Shown here piece by piece: positions 9,141 to 18,997 of a stretch of DNA of 64,000 bases. A model generated the notes under the pieces. It did no database searches and was not told where the DNA came from. It saw only the letters and a list, made by a program, of their open reading frames with translations. The stretch comes from Methylibium rhizosphaerae (GTDB taxonomy: Bacteria > Pseudomonadota > Gammaproteobacteria > Burkholderiales > Burkholderiaceae_C). The stretch's first letter is position 1; every line of letters begins with the position of its first letter. Both the position numbers and the translations under genes were made by a program. Location: positions 47,043 to 111,042 of the forward strand of contig NZ_SWAR01000015.1 of assembly GCF_006386545.1 (NCBI RefSeq), read 5' to 3'.

Positions 9141-10358
9141 ATGGCATCCGGCAGCAAGATCCTCGTGGCCCAGGGCGGCGGCCCCACGGCGGTGATCAAC
9201 CAGTCCCTCGTGGGCGTGGTGCAGGAGGCGCGGCGCTTTGCCGGCATCGACCGCGTGTACGGCGCGCGGCACGGCGTGCGCGGCATCGTCGACGAGGAGT
9301 TCTGGGACCTCACCCAGGAAACCCACCACAACCTCGAACTGGTGGCGGCCACGCCGGCCTCGGCGCTGGGCTCCACCCGCGACAAGCCCGACCTGAAGTA
9401 CTGCCAGGAGATCTTCAAGGTCCTGAAGGCGCACGAGATCGGCCACTTCTTCTACATCGGCGGCAACGACTCGTCGGACACGGTGCGCATCGTGAGCGAA
9501 GAGGCGGCCAAGGCCGGCTACCCGCTGCGCTCCATCCACATTCCCAAGACCATCGACAACGACCTCGTCGGCAACGACCACACGCCGGGCTTTCCGTCGG
9601 CGGCACGCTTCGTCGCGCAGGCCTTCGCCGGCGCCAACCTCGACAACGCCGCGCTGCCGGGCGTCTACGTGGGCGTGGTGATGGGCCGGCATGCCGGCTT
9701 CTTGACCGCCGCGGCGGCGCTGGCGCGCAAGTTCCCGGACGACGGGCCGCACCTCGTGTACCTGCCGGAGCGCACCTTCGTGCTGGAGGACTTCCTGACC
9801 GACGTGAAGGCGGTGTACGAACGGCTGGGCCGCTGCGTGATCGCGGTCTCCGAAGGCATCCACGACGCCTCGGGCGAGGCCATCGCCACCCGGCTCGCCG
9901 GCACGGTGGAGCGCGACGCCCACGGCAACGTGCAGCTGTCGGGCACCGGCGCGCTGGCCGACCTGTTGTGCGACGAGATCAAGGACAAGCTCAAGATCAA
10001 GCGCGTGCGCGGCGACACCTTCGGCTACCTGCAGCGTTCCTTCCTCGGCTGCGTGTCCGACGTGGACCAGCGCGAAGCCCGCGAGGTGGGCGAAAAGGCG
10101 GTGCAGTACGCCATGTGGGCCGGCCAGGACGGCTCGGTGGCCATCCGGCGCAACGGCTTCTATTCGGTGGCCTACGAACTGCAGCCGCTCGCCGCCGTGG
10201 CCGGCAAGACCCGCACGATGGAAGACGACTTCATCACGCCCGAGGGCAACGACGTGACCGACCTGTTCCGGCTCTACCTGCGGCCGCTGCTCGGCTCGGG
10301 CATGCCCGATGCCCACCGGCTGAGCGGGCATGCGGTGGCCAAGGTGCTCAAGCGCTAG
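9141..10358 (+). CDS. pfp: 6-phosphofructokinase, diphosphate-dependent type
   Basis: Phosphofructokinase-family enzyme of 405 residues interconverting fructose 6-phosphate and fructose 1,6-bisphosphate. Motifs: GGGPTAVINQSLVG at residues 12-25, GGNDS at 107-111, PKTIDND at 135-141 and GVVMGRHAGFLTA near 180. The Asp after GGN, and Lys136 where ATP enzymes have Gly, are the known marks of pyrophosphate-dependent forms. I therefore call it PPi-dependent and probably reversible. AAAGGA lies 9 bases before the ATG. It stands alone, with the isocitrate dehydrogenase gene 107 bases downstream. Confidence 0.88.
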   Translation: MASGSKILVAQGGGPTAVINQSLVGVVQEARRFAGIDRVYGARHGVRGIVDEEFWDLTQETHHNLELVAATPASALGSTRDKPDLKYCQEIFKVLKAHEIGHFFYIGGNDSSDTVRIVSEEAAKAGYPLRSIHIPKTIDNDLVGNDHTPGFPSAARFVAQAFAGANLDNAALPGVYVGVVMGRHAGFLTAAAALARKFPDDGPHLVYLPERTFVLEDFLTDVKAVYERLGRCVIAVSEGIHDASGEAIATRLAGTVERDAHGNVQLSGTGALADLLCDEIKDKLKIKRVRGDTFGYLQRSFLGCVSDVDQREAREVGEKAVQYAMWAGQDGSVAIRRNGFYSVAYELQPLAAVAGKTRTMEDDFITPEGNDVTDLFRLYLRPLLGSGMPDAHRLSGHAVAKVLKR

Positions 10359-10363
10359 GCCCC

Positions 10364-10394
10364 CCGGACGCATCGGTCCGGTAAGGGATTACCG
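10364..10394 (+). promoter_or_regulatory. Two overlapping hairpins in the leader of the isocitrate dehydrogenase gene
   Basis: CCGGAC (10364-10369) can pair with GTCCGG (10376-10381). CGGTAA (10379-10384) can pair with TTACCG (10389-10394). The hairpins share bases 10379-10381, so they cannot both form fully. Neither has a following T run. They lie between the phosphofructokinase stop and the next start codon, about 70-100 bases upstream of it. They may be mRNA 3'-end structure of the first gene or a leader switch for the second. Confidence 0.3.
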
Positions 10395-10465
10395 AAAGGT
10401 GACTGACAGGCGCTGGCCCTAAGCTTGCTGGTCTTTTGCGATCAACCACCACAGCGACGCCTGTC

Positions 10466-11500
10466 ATGTCCAACAAAACCATTCCTGCCACGCTGATCCC
10501 TGGAGACGGGATCGGCCCCGAAATCGTCGATGCCACGCTGGCCGCGCTCGATGCGCTGGGCTCGCCCTTCGAATGGGACCGGCAGGTCGCCGGCCTGGGC
10601 GGCATCCAGGCGGCTGGCGACCCGCTGCCGCCTGACACGCTGGCCAGCATCCGCCGCACGCGCCTGGCGCTGAAGGGCCCGCTCGAAACGCCTTCGGGCG
10701 GTGGTTATCGCAGCTCCAACGTGCGCCTGCGCGAGGAGTTCAAGCTCTACGCCAACCTGCGCCCGGCCCACACCATCATCCCCGGCGGCCGCTTCGACAA
10801 CATCGACCTGGTGGTGGTGCGCGAGAACCTCGAAGGCCTGTACATCGGCCATGAGCACTACGTGCAGATCGACGACGACCCGCATGCGGTGGCCATGGCC
10901 ACCGGCGTGAACACCCGCAAGGGCGGCATGCGGCTGCTCGAGTTCGCGTTCGAGCATGCCCTCGCCACCGGCCGCAAGAAGGTGACGATCGTGCACAAGG
11001 CCAACATCATGAAGGCGCTCACCGGCATCTTCCTGGAGTCGGCCCAGCAGCTCTACGAGAAGAAGTACAAGGGCCGCATCGAGATGGACTCGGTGATCAT
11101 CGACGCCTGCGCGATGAAGCTGGTGCTCAACCCCTGGCAGTTCGACGTGCTGGTCACCACCAACCTGTTCGGCGACATCCTCTCGGACCTGGTGGCCGGC
11201 CTGGTGGGCGGCCTGGGCATGGCGCCGGGCGCCAACATCGGCGCCGACGCGGCCATCTTCGAGGCGGTGCACGGCTCGGCGCCCGACATCGCCGGCAAGG
11301 GCATCGCCAACCCGACCGCGCTGCTGCTGGCCGCCGCGATGATGCTCGACCACGTGAAGATGCAGGACAAGGCCACGCGCCTGCGCCAGGCCATCAGCGA
11401 CACGCTCAACGTCGACAAGGTGCGCACCGGCGACCTGGGCGGCAGCGCGAAGACGGCCGAGTTCACCCAGGCCCTGGTGGCGCGCATCAAGAACGCGTGA
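10466..11500 (+). CDS. Isocitrate dehydrogenase, NAD-dependent (IDH3-like)
   Basis: A 344-residue beta-decarboxylating dehydrogenase, expected to oxidise isocitrate to 2-oxoglutarate with NAD+. Motifs: [16 protein letters not shown] at the N terminus, the substrate loop [32 protein letters not shown], the metal-binding stretch [10 protein letters not shown], and [18 protein letters not shown]. The short length and these motifs fit the NAD-type IDH3 or isopropylmalate dehydrogenase clade, not the longer NADP enzyme. The ATG at 10466 gives the normal N terminus; an upstream TTG in frame is unlikely. 3-isopropylmalate dehydrogenase is the main alternative but lacks context here. Confidence 0.82.
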   Translation: MSNKTIPATLIPGDGIGPEIVDATLAALDALGSPFEWDRQVAGLGGIQAAGDPLPPDTLASIRRTRLALKGPLETPSGGGYRSSNVRLREEFKLYANLRPAHTIIPGGRFDNIDLVVVRENLEGLYIGHEHYVQIDDDPHAVAMATGVNTRKGGMRLLEFAFEHALATGRKKVTIVHKANIMKALTGIFLESAQQLYEKKYKGRIEMDSVIIDACAMKLVLNPWQFDVLVTTNLFGDILSDLVAGLVGGLGMAPGANIGADAAIFEAVHGSAPDIAGKGIANPTALLLAAAMMLDHVKMQDKATRLRQAISDTLNVDKVRTGDLGGSAKTAEFTQALVARIKNA

Positions 11501-12359
11501 GGCCCTCGCGCGGCTGGATCGGCCCGCCGCGATGCGGCGTGCCCGGTGCGCTGCGGCCGGGCCAGTAGGCCCCGGCATAGCCGCGGTAGGGGTTGCCGTA
11601 CACCGGGCGCCCCGCGGCACGGTGCTCGGCCATGAAGGCCTCCACCGTCTCGGGCGTGCCGCCCTTGAACATCTCCTTCAGCACGCCTTCGGGCAGCAGC
11701 GCGCGGTAGCGCACCGGCAGGCCGGCATAGGCCGCGCCTTCAGCCAGGTCCAGCGGCGCCTCGGTCGGGTCGAGGAAGCGGCTTTCGCCGAACTCGCTGT
11801 CATGGTGGGCCCGCACGCGCTTGGCCGCATCGAGGATGCCCTCGACCACGTCGCTCAGGGTGCGCCCGCTCATCTTGGCCTGCCATGAGGCGCGCAGGAA
11901 CAGCAAGTCGTGCGGGTCCACACCCGGGCAGCGGCCCTGGTAGGCGGCGGTGAGGCAGTGGTCGCTGGCGGCCAGCAGCCGCTGGGTATCGGTGGGCTCG
12001 CGCTCCAGCAGCATGAGTACCTGGCCGAGCGAGGAGCCCTGCAGGTAGTCCTCGGGCGCCGCTTCGTAGCCCGGGTCGCCGGGGTTGTGGTGGTCCACGC
12101 GGGCCATCGGGTCCCAGTCGCCGAGCTGGCATTCGACGAACACCGTCGGCGCCTTGGGCGGCAGCACCCGCGGCCGCGGAATCTTGTCGAGCCCCACCTG
12201 TACCACGCCATCGGCGCTGTAGGCATTGGCGGCGGTGCAGCGCCGGCCCTTGCGGGCCGCATGCATCCACGGCCGGTGCTCCGCATCGAGCACGCGCTCG
12301 ATCTCGCGCATCTCGGGGTCCTGCGCGCCGAGGATGAAGGTCCAGTCCTTGTCGATCAT
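11487..12359 (-). CDS. Uncharacterized protein with a DHH-like motif
   Basis: A 290-residue cytosolic protein that I cannot assign to a family. It opens with [22 protein letters not shown] and contains [11 protein letters not shown] at about residues 90-100, followed by [10 protein letters not shown] and an [20 protein letters not shown] segment. The Asp-His-His triplet and the later DHC pair recall metal-binding positions of DHH phosphoesterases, but there is no other supporting motif, so this is only a hint. The start was placed at the ATG before IDKDW. A further 20 in-frame residues upstream look non-coding. Its end overlaps the convergent dehydrogenase gene by 14 bases. Confidence 0.7.
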   Translation of the reverse strand: MIDKDWTFILGAQDPEMREIERVLDAEHRPWMHAARKGRRCTAANAYSADGVVQVGLDKIPRPRVLPPKAPTVFVECQLGDWDPMARVDHHNPGDPGYEAAPEDYLQGSSLGQVLMLLEREPTDTQRLLAASDHCLTAAYQGRCPGVDPHDLLFLRASWQAKMSGRTLSDVVEGILDAAKRVRAHHDSEFGESRFLDPTEAPLDLAEGAAYAGLPVRYRALLPEGVLKEMFKGGTPETVEAFMAEHRAAGRPVYGNPYRGYAGAYWPGRSAPGTPHRGGPIQPREGLTRS

Positions 12360-12532
12360 GGCTTGATGGCTTGTCCAGGTCGGAGCCGCGGCGCGGCATG
12401 GCGGTTCCACGGGCTGCAAGGTGGAGGTTTTCGAAGCAACGGTAACAGTGTCTTTCCCGTCGTCACCTCGGGCTCACCGGCTTCCTATAGTCGCCCTGGG
12501 GCATGGGGCAGCTCTGCTCACGGGAGAGAACC

Positions 12533-13846
12533 ATGAAAACCGATTGCCGGCGCTGGTGCCGGTCGACGATGTATGCCCTGGTGGCGCTGGGTGGCGGCCT
12601 GCATGCCGCAGCGCAGGCGCAGCCCGCCGGCCTGCATTGGGAGGGCGTACGCATCGAGGCGGCCGGTTCCTCCCGCGTGTACGGCGCCGCGCTCAACAAC
12701 CTGGGCCAGGTGGTCGGCGACGTCTACTACGGCTCGGGCAGTGCGCAGCCCTTCGTCTGGCAGAACGGCCAGATGCAGATGCTGCAGCCGTTCGGCAGCG
12801 GCTACGCCAGCGCCACCGGCATCAACGACCGCGGGCAGGTGGTGGGCTGGTACATCCCGGTGGGCTCCGAGGTCAACCCTGATGTCATCAACAACCAGGG
12901 GTTCCGCTACGACGGCAGCAGCGGCGGCTACACGCAGGTAGGTCCGGTCGGGGCCCGCTATGTCACGCCGGCGCGCATCAACGAACGCGGCGACATCCTC
13001 GGCTACACATCCAACCCCTCGCTCGACCCCAACGCCGGCGGCCGCGGCCTGGGCTTCGTGCAGCGCCCGGACGGCCAGGTGTCGCTCATCCGCCACGGCG
13101 ACGTGGGCATCGTGCCCCTGGACATGAACCAGCACGGCGTGTCGGTGGGCTACCACGAGGGCAACGTCGGAGAGGGCTACGTGTTCGGCGCGAACGGGAC
13201 CTTCACCACCATCGGCGGGCCCTACAGCCGGGCCAATGCCATCAACGATGCCGGCCAGATCGTGGGCCAGACCGACGCGCAGGACGGCAACTTCGGCCAG
13301 CGAGCCTGGGTCTACAACGAGGGCTCGGGCCTCACCAACCTGGGCACGCTCGGCGGCGGCAGCTCGTGGGCGCTGGACATCAACAACGCAGGCCAGATCG
13401 TCGGCGCCTCCACCGTGGGTGCGACGGGCGGCTCGCATGCCTTCCTGTGGGACAACGGAACGATGACCGACCTGGGCACGCTGGGCGGCGAAAGCAGCGA
13501 GGCCTTCGCCATCAATGCCCGCGGCCATGTGCTCGGCCGCTCGCAGGTGGCCGGCGGCGACTGGCACCTGTTCTTCTATGCCGACGGCCGCATGAGCGAC
13601 CTCACCGCCTGGCTGGGCGAAAGCTTCAACGACCTGATGGAGGTCCACACGCACGTGGCGTTTCTCAACGACATGGGCCAGGTGCTCGCGCTCGGCTCGC
13701 TGGACACCAACAACATGACGCTGGTGTCCACGCTCATCACGCCGGTGCCCGAGCCCGAGGCCTATGCGCTGCTGCTAGCGGGCCTGCTTGCCCTTGTGGC
13801 CTTGCGCAGGCGAGGGCCGGTCGTCGCCGCCCCGGCCGCCGCCTGA
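12533..13846 (+). CDS. HAF-repeat PEP-CTERM exported protein
   Basis: A 437-residue exported protein. An N-terminal signal peptide (hydrophobic core about residues 13-26, AQAQ cleavage region) is followed by about eight copies of an HAF-type repeat with core [IL]N-x-x-G-x-[IVL]-x-G, for example INDRGQVVG, INERGDILG and INNAGQIVG. The C terminus carries the exosortase sorting signal VPEPEAYALLLAGLLALVAL followed by arginines, so it should be cleaved and anchored by an exosortase encoded elsewhere. GGGAGAG precedes the ATG. The last 72 bases overlap the 3' end of the convergent proQ gene. Likely a surface or exopolysaccharide-associated protein. Confidence 0.88.
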   Translation: MKTDCRRWCRSTMYALVALGGGLHAAAQAQPAGLHWEGVRIEAAGSSRVYGAALNNLGQVVGDVYYGSGSAQPFVWQNGQMQMLQPFGSGYASATGINDRGQVVGWYIPVGSEVNPDVINNQGFRYDGSSGGYTQVGPVGARYVTPARINERGDILGYTSNPSLDPNAGGRGLGFVQRPDGQVSLIRHGDVGIVPLDMNQHGVSVGYHEGNVGEGYVFGANGTFTTIGGPYSRANAINDAGQIVGQTDAQDGNFGQRAWVYNEGSGLTNLGTLGGGSSWALDINNAGQIVGASTVGATGGSHAFLWDNGTMTDLGTLGGESSEAFAINARGHVLGRSQVAGGDWHLFFYADGRMSDLTAWLGESFNDLMEVHTHVAFLNDMGQVLALGSLDTNNMTLVSTLITPVPEPEAYALLLAGLLALVALRRRGPVVAAPAAA

Positions 13847-14527
13847 CGACGACGGCTTGTCCTGGCCGGGCCGCCGGTCGGCGCGCCGCTCCTGCGGAGG
13901 GCTGCCGGGCCGGCTGCGCGGGCCGCGCCGATCGTCGAAGGCGCGGCGTGGCTCCATCGGCGGGCGTTCCTGCGCTTCGCGGCGTGCCAGCTCGAGCAGG
14001 CCGTCGAGTTCTTCGGGGGCCACGCCCTTGAGCGCGCAGAAGTTGGCCGGCGTGAGGGTGGTGCGCTCGAAGTCGCGCAGCAGCGCGGCGCGGTTGCGGC
14101 GCTGCTCCTCTTCGAGCTGATCGCGCGCCTGGCGGTTGGCGCGGCGGCGCGCCAGTTCGTCGGCGGCCACCTTGCGGTGCTCCTCGGTGATCTCGCCGGC
14201 CGGGTTGCCGTCGAGGTCGAAGCGGTGCCGTGCCTTGGTCAGCGCCACCAGGTAGCTGGTGCCGCCGGTGTATCGGCGCAGGAAGGCCGACAGCGCCTGC
14301 TTGGTGAAGACGCCCGGTGCGCGCTCCTGGATGTCGGCCTGGATGCGCAGCTTCAAGGGCTTGGCGCCGCCGCCGAAGAGGGCAGGGAAGGTCTGCTTGA
14401 GCAGTGCGGCCGCGTCCGCCGGCGCTTCGCGCTGTTGCGAGGCAGGTGCGGCAGCTGCGAGCGGCTCTTGTTGTTCGTCTTGCTGCACCTGCGGTTGCGG
14501 TTGCGGCTCGTTGGGAGAAGTGGACAT
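13775..14527 (-). CDS. proQ: ProQ/FinO-family RNA chaperone
   Basis: A 250-residue RNA-binding protein. A low-complexity Gln/Pro/Ala N-terminal tail (about 1-35) leads to the FinO/ProQ domain (about 38-150), seen in LLKQTFPALFGGGAKPLKL, APGVFTKQALSAFLRRYT and YLVALTKARHRFDLDGNP. A charged linker and an Arg/Gly/Pro-rich basic tail follow. Such proteins bind structured sRNAs and mRNA 3' ends. The ATG at 14527 opens the only stretch with family similarity; the frame continues upstream antisense to the helicase genes and is not coding there. The stop codon lies inside the PEP-CTERM gene. A divergent helicase gene starts 103 bases away. Confidence 0.88.
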   Translation of the reverse strand: MSTSPNEPQPQPQVQQDEQQEPLAAAAPASQQREAPADAAALLKQTFPALFGGGAKPLKLRIQADIQERAPGVFTKQALSAFLRRYTGGTSYLVALTKARHRFDLDGNPAGEITEEHRKVAADELARRRANRQARDQLEEEQRRNRAALLRDFERTTLTPANFCALKGVAPEELDGLLELARREAQERPPMEPRRAFDDRRGPRSRPGSPPQERRADRRPGQDKPSSSGGGRGGDDRPSPAQGHKGKQAR

Positions 14528-14629
14528 GGACGGCGGACCGGGGAAAAAAGAGCCCGTATTGTCTGCGCGTCGCGGCCTTTGCTCCAGTGGCCGGAAATCA
14601 CGCCAGGGGCGAAGCCCGACAATCGGCGC

Positions 14630-16056
<1,427 letters not shown>

Positions 16057-16060
<4 letters not shown>

Positions 16061-17316
16061 CGTCGGTTCCCGAGAACTCGCCGTTCGCCGCACTCGGCCT
16101 GTCGGCGGCGCTCGTTGGGGCCGCCGTCGAGCGTGGTTATGGCGAGCCCACGCCCATCCAGGCGGCCGCCATTCCGCTCGCCTTGCAAGGGCGCGACGTG
16201 ATCGGCTGCGCCCGCACCGGTTCCGGCAAGACGGCCGCCTTCGCGCTGCCCCTGCTGCATCGGCTCGACACCCGGCGACCCGCGTGGCGGCGCACCTATG
16301 CCCTCGTGCTCGTGCCGACCCGCGAGCTCGCCATGCAGGTGGGCGAGACGATCCAGGCCTTGTCCCGGCGCATGGCCCATCCGGTGAAAGTGGCCGTCCT
16401 CCATGGCGGCGTCTCGATCAACCCGCAGATGCTCGGGCTGCGCGGCGGCGCCGAGGTGGTGGTGGCCACGCCGGGTCGGCTGCTCGATCTCGTCGACCGC
16501 CATGCGGTCAAGCTCGACGACGTCAACCTGCTCGTGCTCGATGAGGCCGACCGGCTGCTCGACGAGGGTTTCGCCGACGAACTCTCACGGCTCACGGCGC
16601 TGCTGCCGGCGCGCCGGCAAGGGCTGTTCTTTTCGGCCACCTTCGCGCCGGCGGTGCAGGCGCTGGCCGATGCGTTGCTGCGCGATCCGGTGCGCGTGGA
16701 TGCGCCCGCAGCGCCCGACGCCGGGCCGGCCGCCATCGAGCAGCATGCGGTGGAGGTGGACCCGGCGCAGCGCACGCCGCTGCTGCGGCATCTCATCGAG
16801 CAGGGCCGGTGGTCGCGTGTGCTCGTGTTCGTGGCCACGCGCTATGCCAGCGATCATGTGGCCGACAAGCTGCGCCGCACCGGCATCGCGGCTGCCGCCT
16901 TCCACGGCGACCTCAGCCAGGGCGCTCGCAACCGCGTGCTGGCCGACCTGCGCAGCGGCGCGTTGCGGGTGATGGTGGCCACCGACATGGCAGCGCGCGG
17001 CCTGCACATCCCGGACCTCGGCGTGGTGGTCAACTACGACCTGCCCCGATCGCCGGTCGACTACACGCACCGCATCGGCCGCACCGGCCGGGCCGGTGCC
17101 ACCGGCCTGGCGGTGAGCTTCGTCAGCGCCGCGACGGAGGCTCACTTCCGGCTCATCGAGAAGCGGCAGCGGCAGCGCGTCACGCGCGAGCGCATCGCGG
17201 GCTTCGAGCCGCGAGAGGCATCACCGCCTGCACCGGCGCCATCCAACGGCGGCATCAAGGGCCGGCGCAAGAGCAAGAAGGACAAGCTGCGCGAAGCGGC
17301 GGCCGGCGGCGGCTGA
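16057..17316 (+). CDS. rhlE: DEAD-box RNA helicase, RhlE-like
   Basis: A 419-residue RNA helicase with a full motif set: FAALGLSAALVGAAVERGY and the Q motif PTPIQAAAIPLAL, CARTGSGKTAAFALPLL, PTRELAMQV, TPGRLLDLV, DEADRLLDEGF, FSATF, ATDMAARGLHIPDL and HRIGRTGRAG. The C-terminal 50 residues are basic and Pro-rich (KGRRKSKKDKLREAA), typical of RhlE-like proteins that contact RNA non-specifically. It starts with GTG inside a GTGA overlap with dbpA, so the two helicases are probably translationally coupled. It differs from dbpA in lacking the C-terminal rRNA-binding domain. Confidence 0.92.
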
Positions 17317-17444
17317 AACGGCGCGCACCGGAAGGCGCGCGCATCCGGCTAACGAGCGATGGCAAAGGCCACCACCAGCCAGAGCCCCAGCGCCGCGAGG
17401 CATGCGCAGCGCCCAGCACGATCGCGCCCAGTCCGGCGGCGAGC

Positions 17445-18122
17445 TCAGCGCCCCGTGCGGCTGCCGAGCGGCCGTGCATGGTCGTCGTCCTTCGCGAAGC
17501 GGGGAAGGAAGCGCGGTGTTGCCTGCGCGTACTCGCGCCACGCGTCGCCGAAGGCCTGCTCGGAATCGTGCTCCTCGGCGATGGCCAGCCGCACGTACAT
17601 CGCCACCAGCACCGGGAACATCGCCAGCGTCAGCAGCGTGGGCCACTGCAGCAGGAAGCCGAACATGATGGCGACGAAGCCGATGTACTGTGGATGCCGC
17701 ACGTGCCGGTACGGCCCTGAACGGGCCAGCTGGTGAAGCCGCTGCGCGTGGTACAGCACATGCCAGGACTTCGACAGCAGCGCGAAGCCGGCGAACAGGA
17801 ACACGAAGCTGAGCAGGTGCAGCACGCCGAAATGCGGGTCGCCCTGCCGGCCCGAGGCCAGCCACCACAGGTGCCCGGCCTCGTGCCCGAACAGGTTGAC
17901 TCCGGGGAACTTCGAGCCCAGCCAGCCAGAGAGCAGGTAGATGGTCAGCGGAAAGCCGTACATCTCGGCGAACAGCGCGACGACGAACGCGCTGTAGGCG
18001 CCGAAGCTGCGCCAGTCGCGCAGGTTCAGCGGCCTGAAGAAGCTGTAGGCGAAGCCGATGAAGATGAACGAGTTGATGGCCACCAGACCCCACAGGCCGT
18101 AGTCATTGCCGGTGTTGTTCAT
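17445..18122 (-). CDS. Isoprenylcysteine-methyltransferase-like membrane protein of the Cus locus
   Basis: A 225-residue inner-membrane protein with five or six hydrophobic segments. The C-terminal part contains ARSGPYRHVRHPQYIGFVAI, the GPY-x-x-VRHPxY signature of the ICMT/PEMT-like family, which binds S-adenosylmethionine in a membrane cavity. Members are often found beside DUF2933 and CusCBA genes in copper/silver resistance loci; the substrate there is not known to me. The start at 18122 has GGAG about 10 bases upstream. It overlaps the end of the upstream DUF2933 gene by 20 bases, so the two form one minus-strand transcript. Confidence 0.85.
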   Translation of the reverse strand: MNNTGNDYGLWGLVAINSFIFIGFAYSFFRPLNLRDWRSFGAYSAFVVALFAEMYGFPLTIYLLSGWLGSKFPGVNLFGHEAGHLWWLASGRQGDPHFGVLHLLSFVFLFAGFALLSKSWHVLYHAQRLHQLARSGPYRHVRHPQYIGFVAIMFGFLLQWPTLLTLAMFPVLVAMYVRLAIAEEHDSEQAFGDAWREYAQATPRFLPRFAKDDDHARPLGSRTGR

Positions 18123-18342
18123 CGTCGCTGCTCCGATGTGGTCCGTGCCGGTGACCGTGGCCGTGATGCATGAACACATGCATCAGCGGGCAGGCCAAGA
18201 GCAGCAGGTAGGGCAAGGCCCCGAACAGGTGCGCGGTGTGCTCGGTGGCGAGGTAGAAGCCGCCAACGGCTGCGGCGACCAGCAGGGCCGCGCCGGCGGG
18301 AGACCTCCAGAACGAAGGGGCTTGCTGTGGGGCAGGGGCCAT
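18103..18342 (-). CDS. DUF2933 small membrane protein
   Basis: A 79-residue protein with two hydrophobic segments (about 15-30 and 40-56) and a histidine-rich tail (HVFMHHGHGHRHGPH) that could bind copper or silver. This fits DUF2933, a short family found in heavy-metal resistance loci. It is transcribed away from the CusCBA genes and overlaps the methyltransferase-like gene downstream by 20 bases. Function inferred only as metal-related. Confidence 0.8.
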   Translation of the reverse strand: MAPAPQQAPSFWRSPAGAALLVAAAVGGFYLATEHTAHLFGALPYLLLLACPLMHVFMHHGHGHRHGPHRSSDDEQHRQ

Positions 18343-18399
18343 GGTGTGTCCTCCAGGCTGTGTCGCGTGTCAGCTTCGCAGCAAGCGCACCGGGCTGGA

Positions 18400-18413
18400 T
18401 TGACGACCGTCAA
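18400..18413. promoter_or_regulatory. Candidate palindromic operator in the Cus divergent region
   Basis: TTGACG-AC-CGTCAA is a perfect 6+2+6 palindrome in the 194-base region between the divergent DUF2933 and exported-protein genes. TTGAC/GTCAA half-sites occur in some metal-responsive promoters, and TTGACG could also serve as a -35 box, but I see no good -10 at 17 bases and no regulator gene in the locus. The rest of 18343-18536 holds no other feature I can support. Confidence 0.3.
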
Positions 18414-18536
18414 ACGAGCAGGCCGGCACGGTCCTTCGCATCGGCATTGATGCAGCGCAGGCGGGCGCGTGGCCGGCGCCTGCATGACCTGATGCGCAAC
18501 CGCAGCCCGAGCCACACCGCTAAACTGGGCGCCTTC

Positions 18537-18920
18537 ATGGCCCGCCGTTTCACCCATCGCCTGACCGCCGCGTTCATCGTGGTGCTGTCGCTGCTGTTCT
18601 CGCAGCTGGCGCTCGCCAGCTACGTCTGCCCCGAGCAGCAGGATGCCGCCGCCATGGCCGAGATGGCGGTCTCGGGCGAGCCCTGTGAAGGCATGGACGC
18701 GGACCAGCCGGCCCTCTGTGCAGAGCACTCGTCGGGGGCGCCCCAGTCCTTCGAGCCCGTCAAGCTGCCGAGCGTTTCTGCACCCATGGTCGTGCAGGTG
18801 ATCGAGCTGCCGCTCGAGCTCGATGCGGCCGCTGTGCGCGCCATGCCCGTGGCGGCCACGCCGGAGGCCCAGGCGCCTGCGGATCCGTTGTTCCTCTCGA
18901 CCCTGCGACTGCGGGTCTGA
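18537..18920 (+). CDS. Small exported protein at the head of the CusCBA genes
   Basis: A 127-residue protein with a clear signal peptide (RRFTHRLT, then a hydrophobic core to about residue 27, cleavage near ALA-S). The mature part has three cysteines (SYVCPEQQ, GEPCEGMDAD, ALCAEHS) and several Met and His residues in its first half, so periplasmic metal binding is possible. I do not recognise a named family. It precedes cusC by 77 bases on the same strand and is likely co-expressed with it. Confidence 0.75.
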   Translation: MARRFTHRLTAAFIVVLSLLFSQLALASYVCPEQQDAAAMAEMAVSGEPCEGMDADQPALCAEHSSGAPQSFEPVKLPSVSAPMVVQVIELPLELDAAAVRAMPVAATPEAQAPADPLFLSTLRLRV

Positions 18921-18997
18921 CCCGCTCCATCGACTGACCGGTGCTGGCGCGGCGTGTCCGCCGCCAGCTGAGTACCCGCCCGTCTTCGGAGCCTTCG

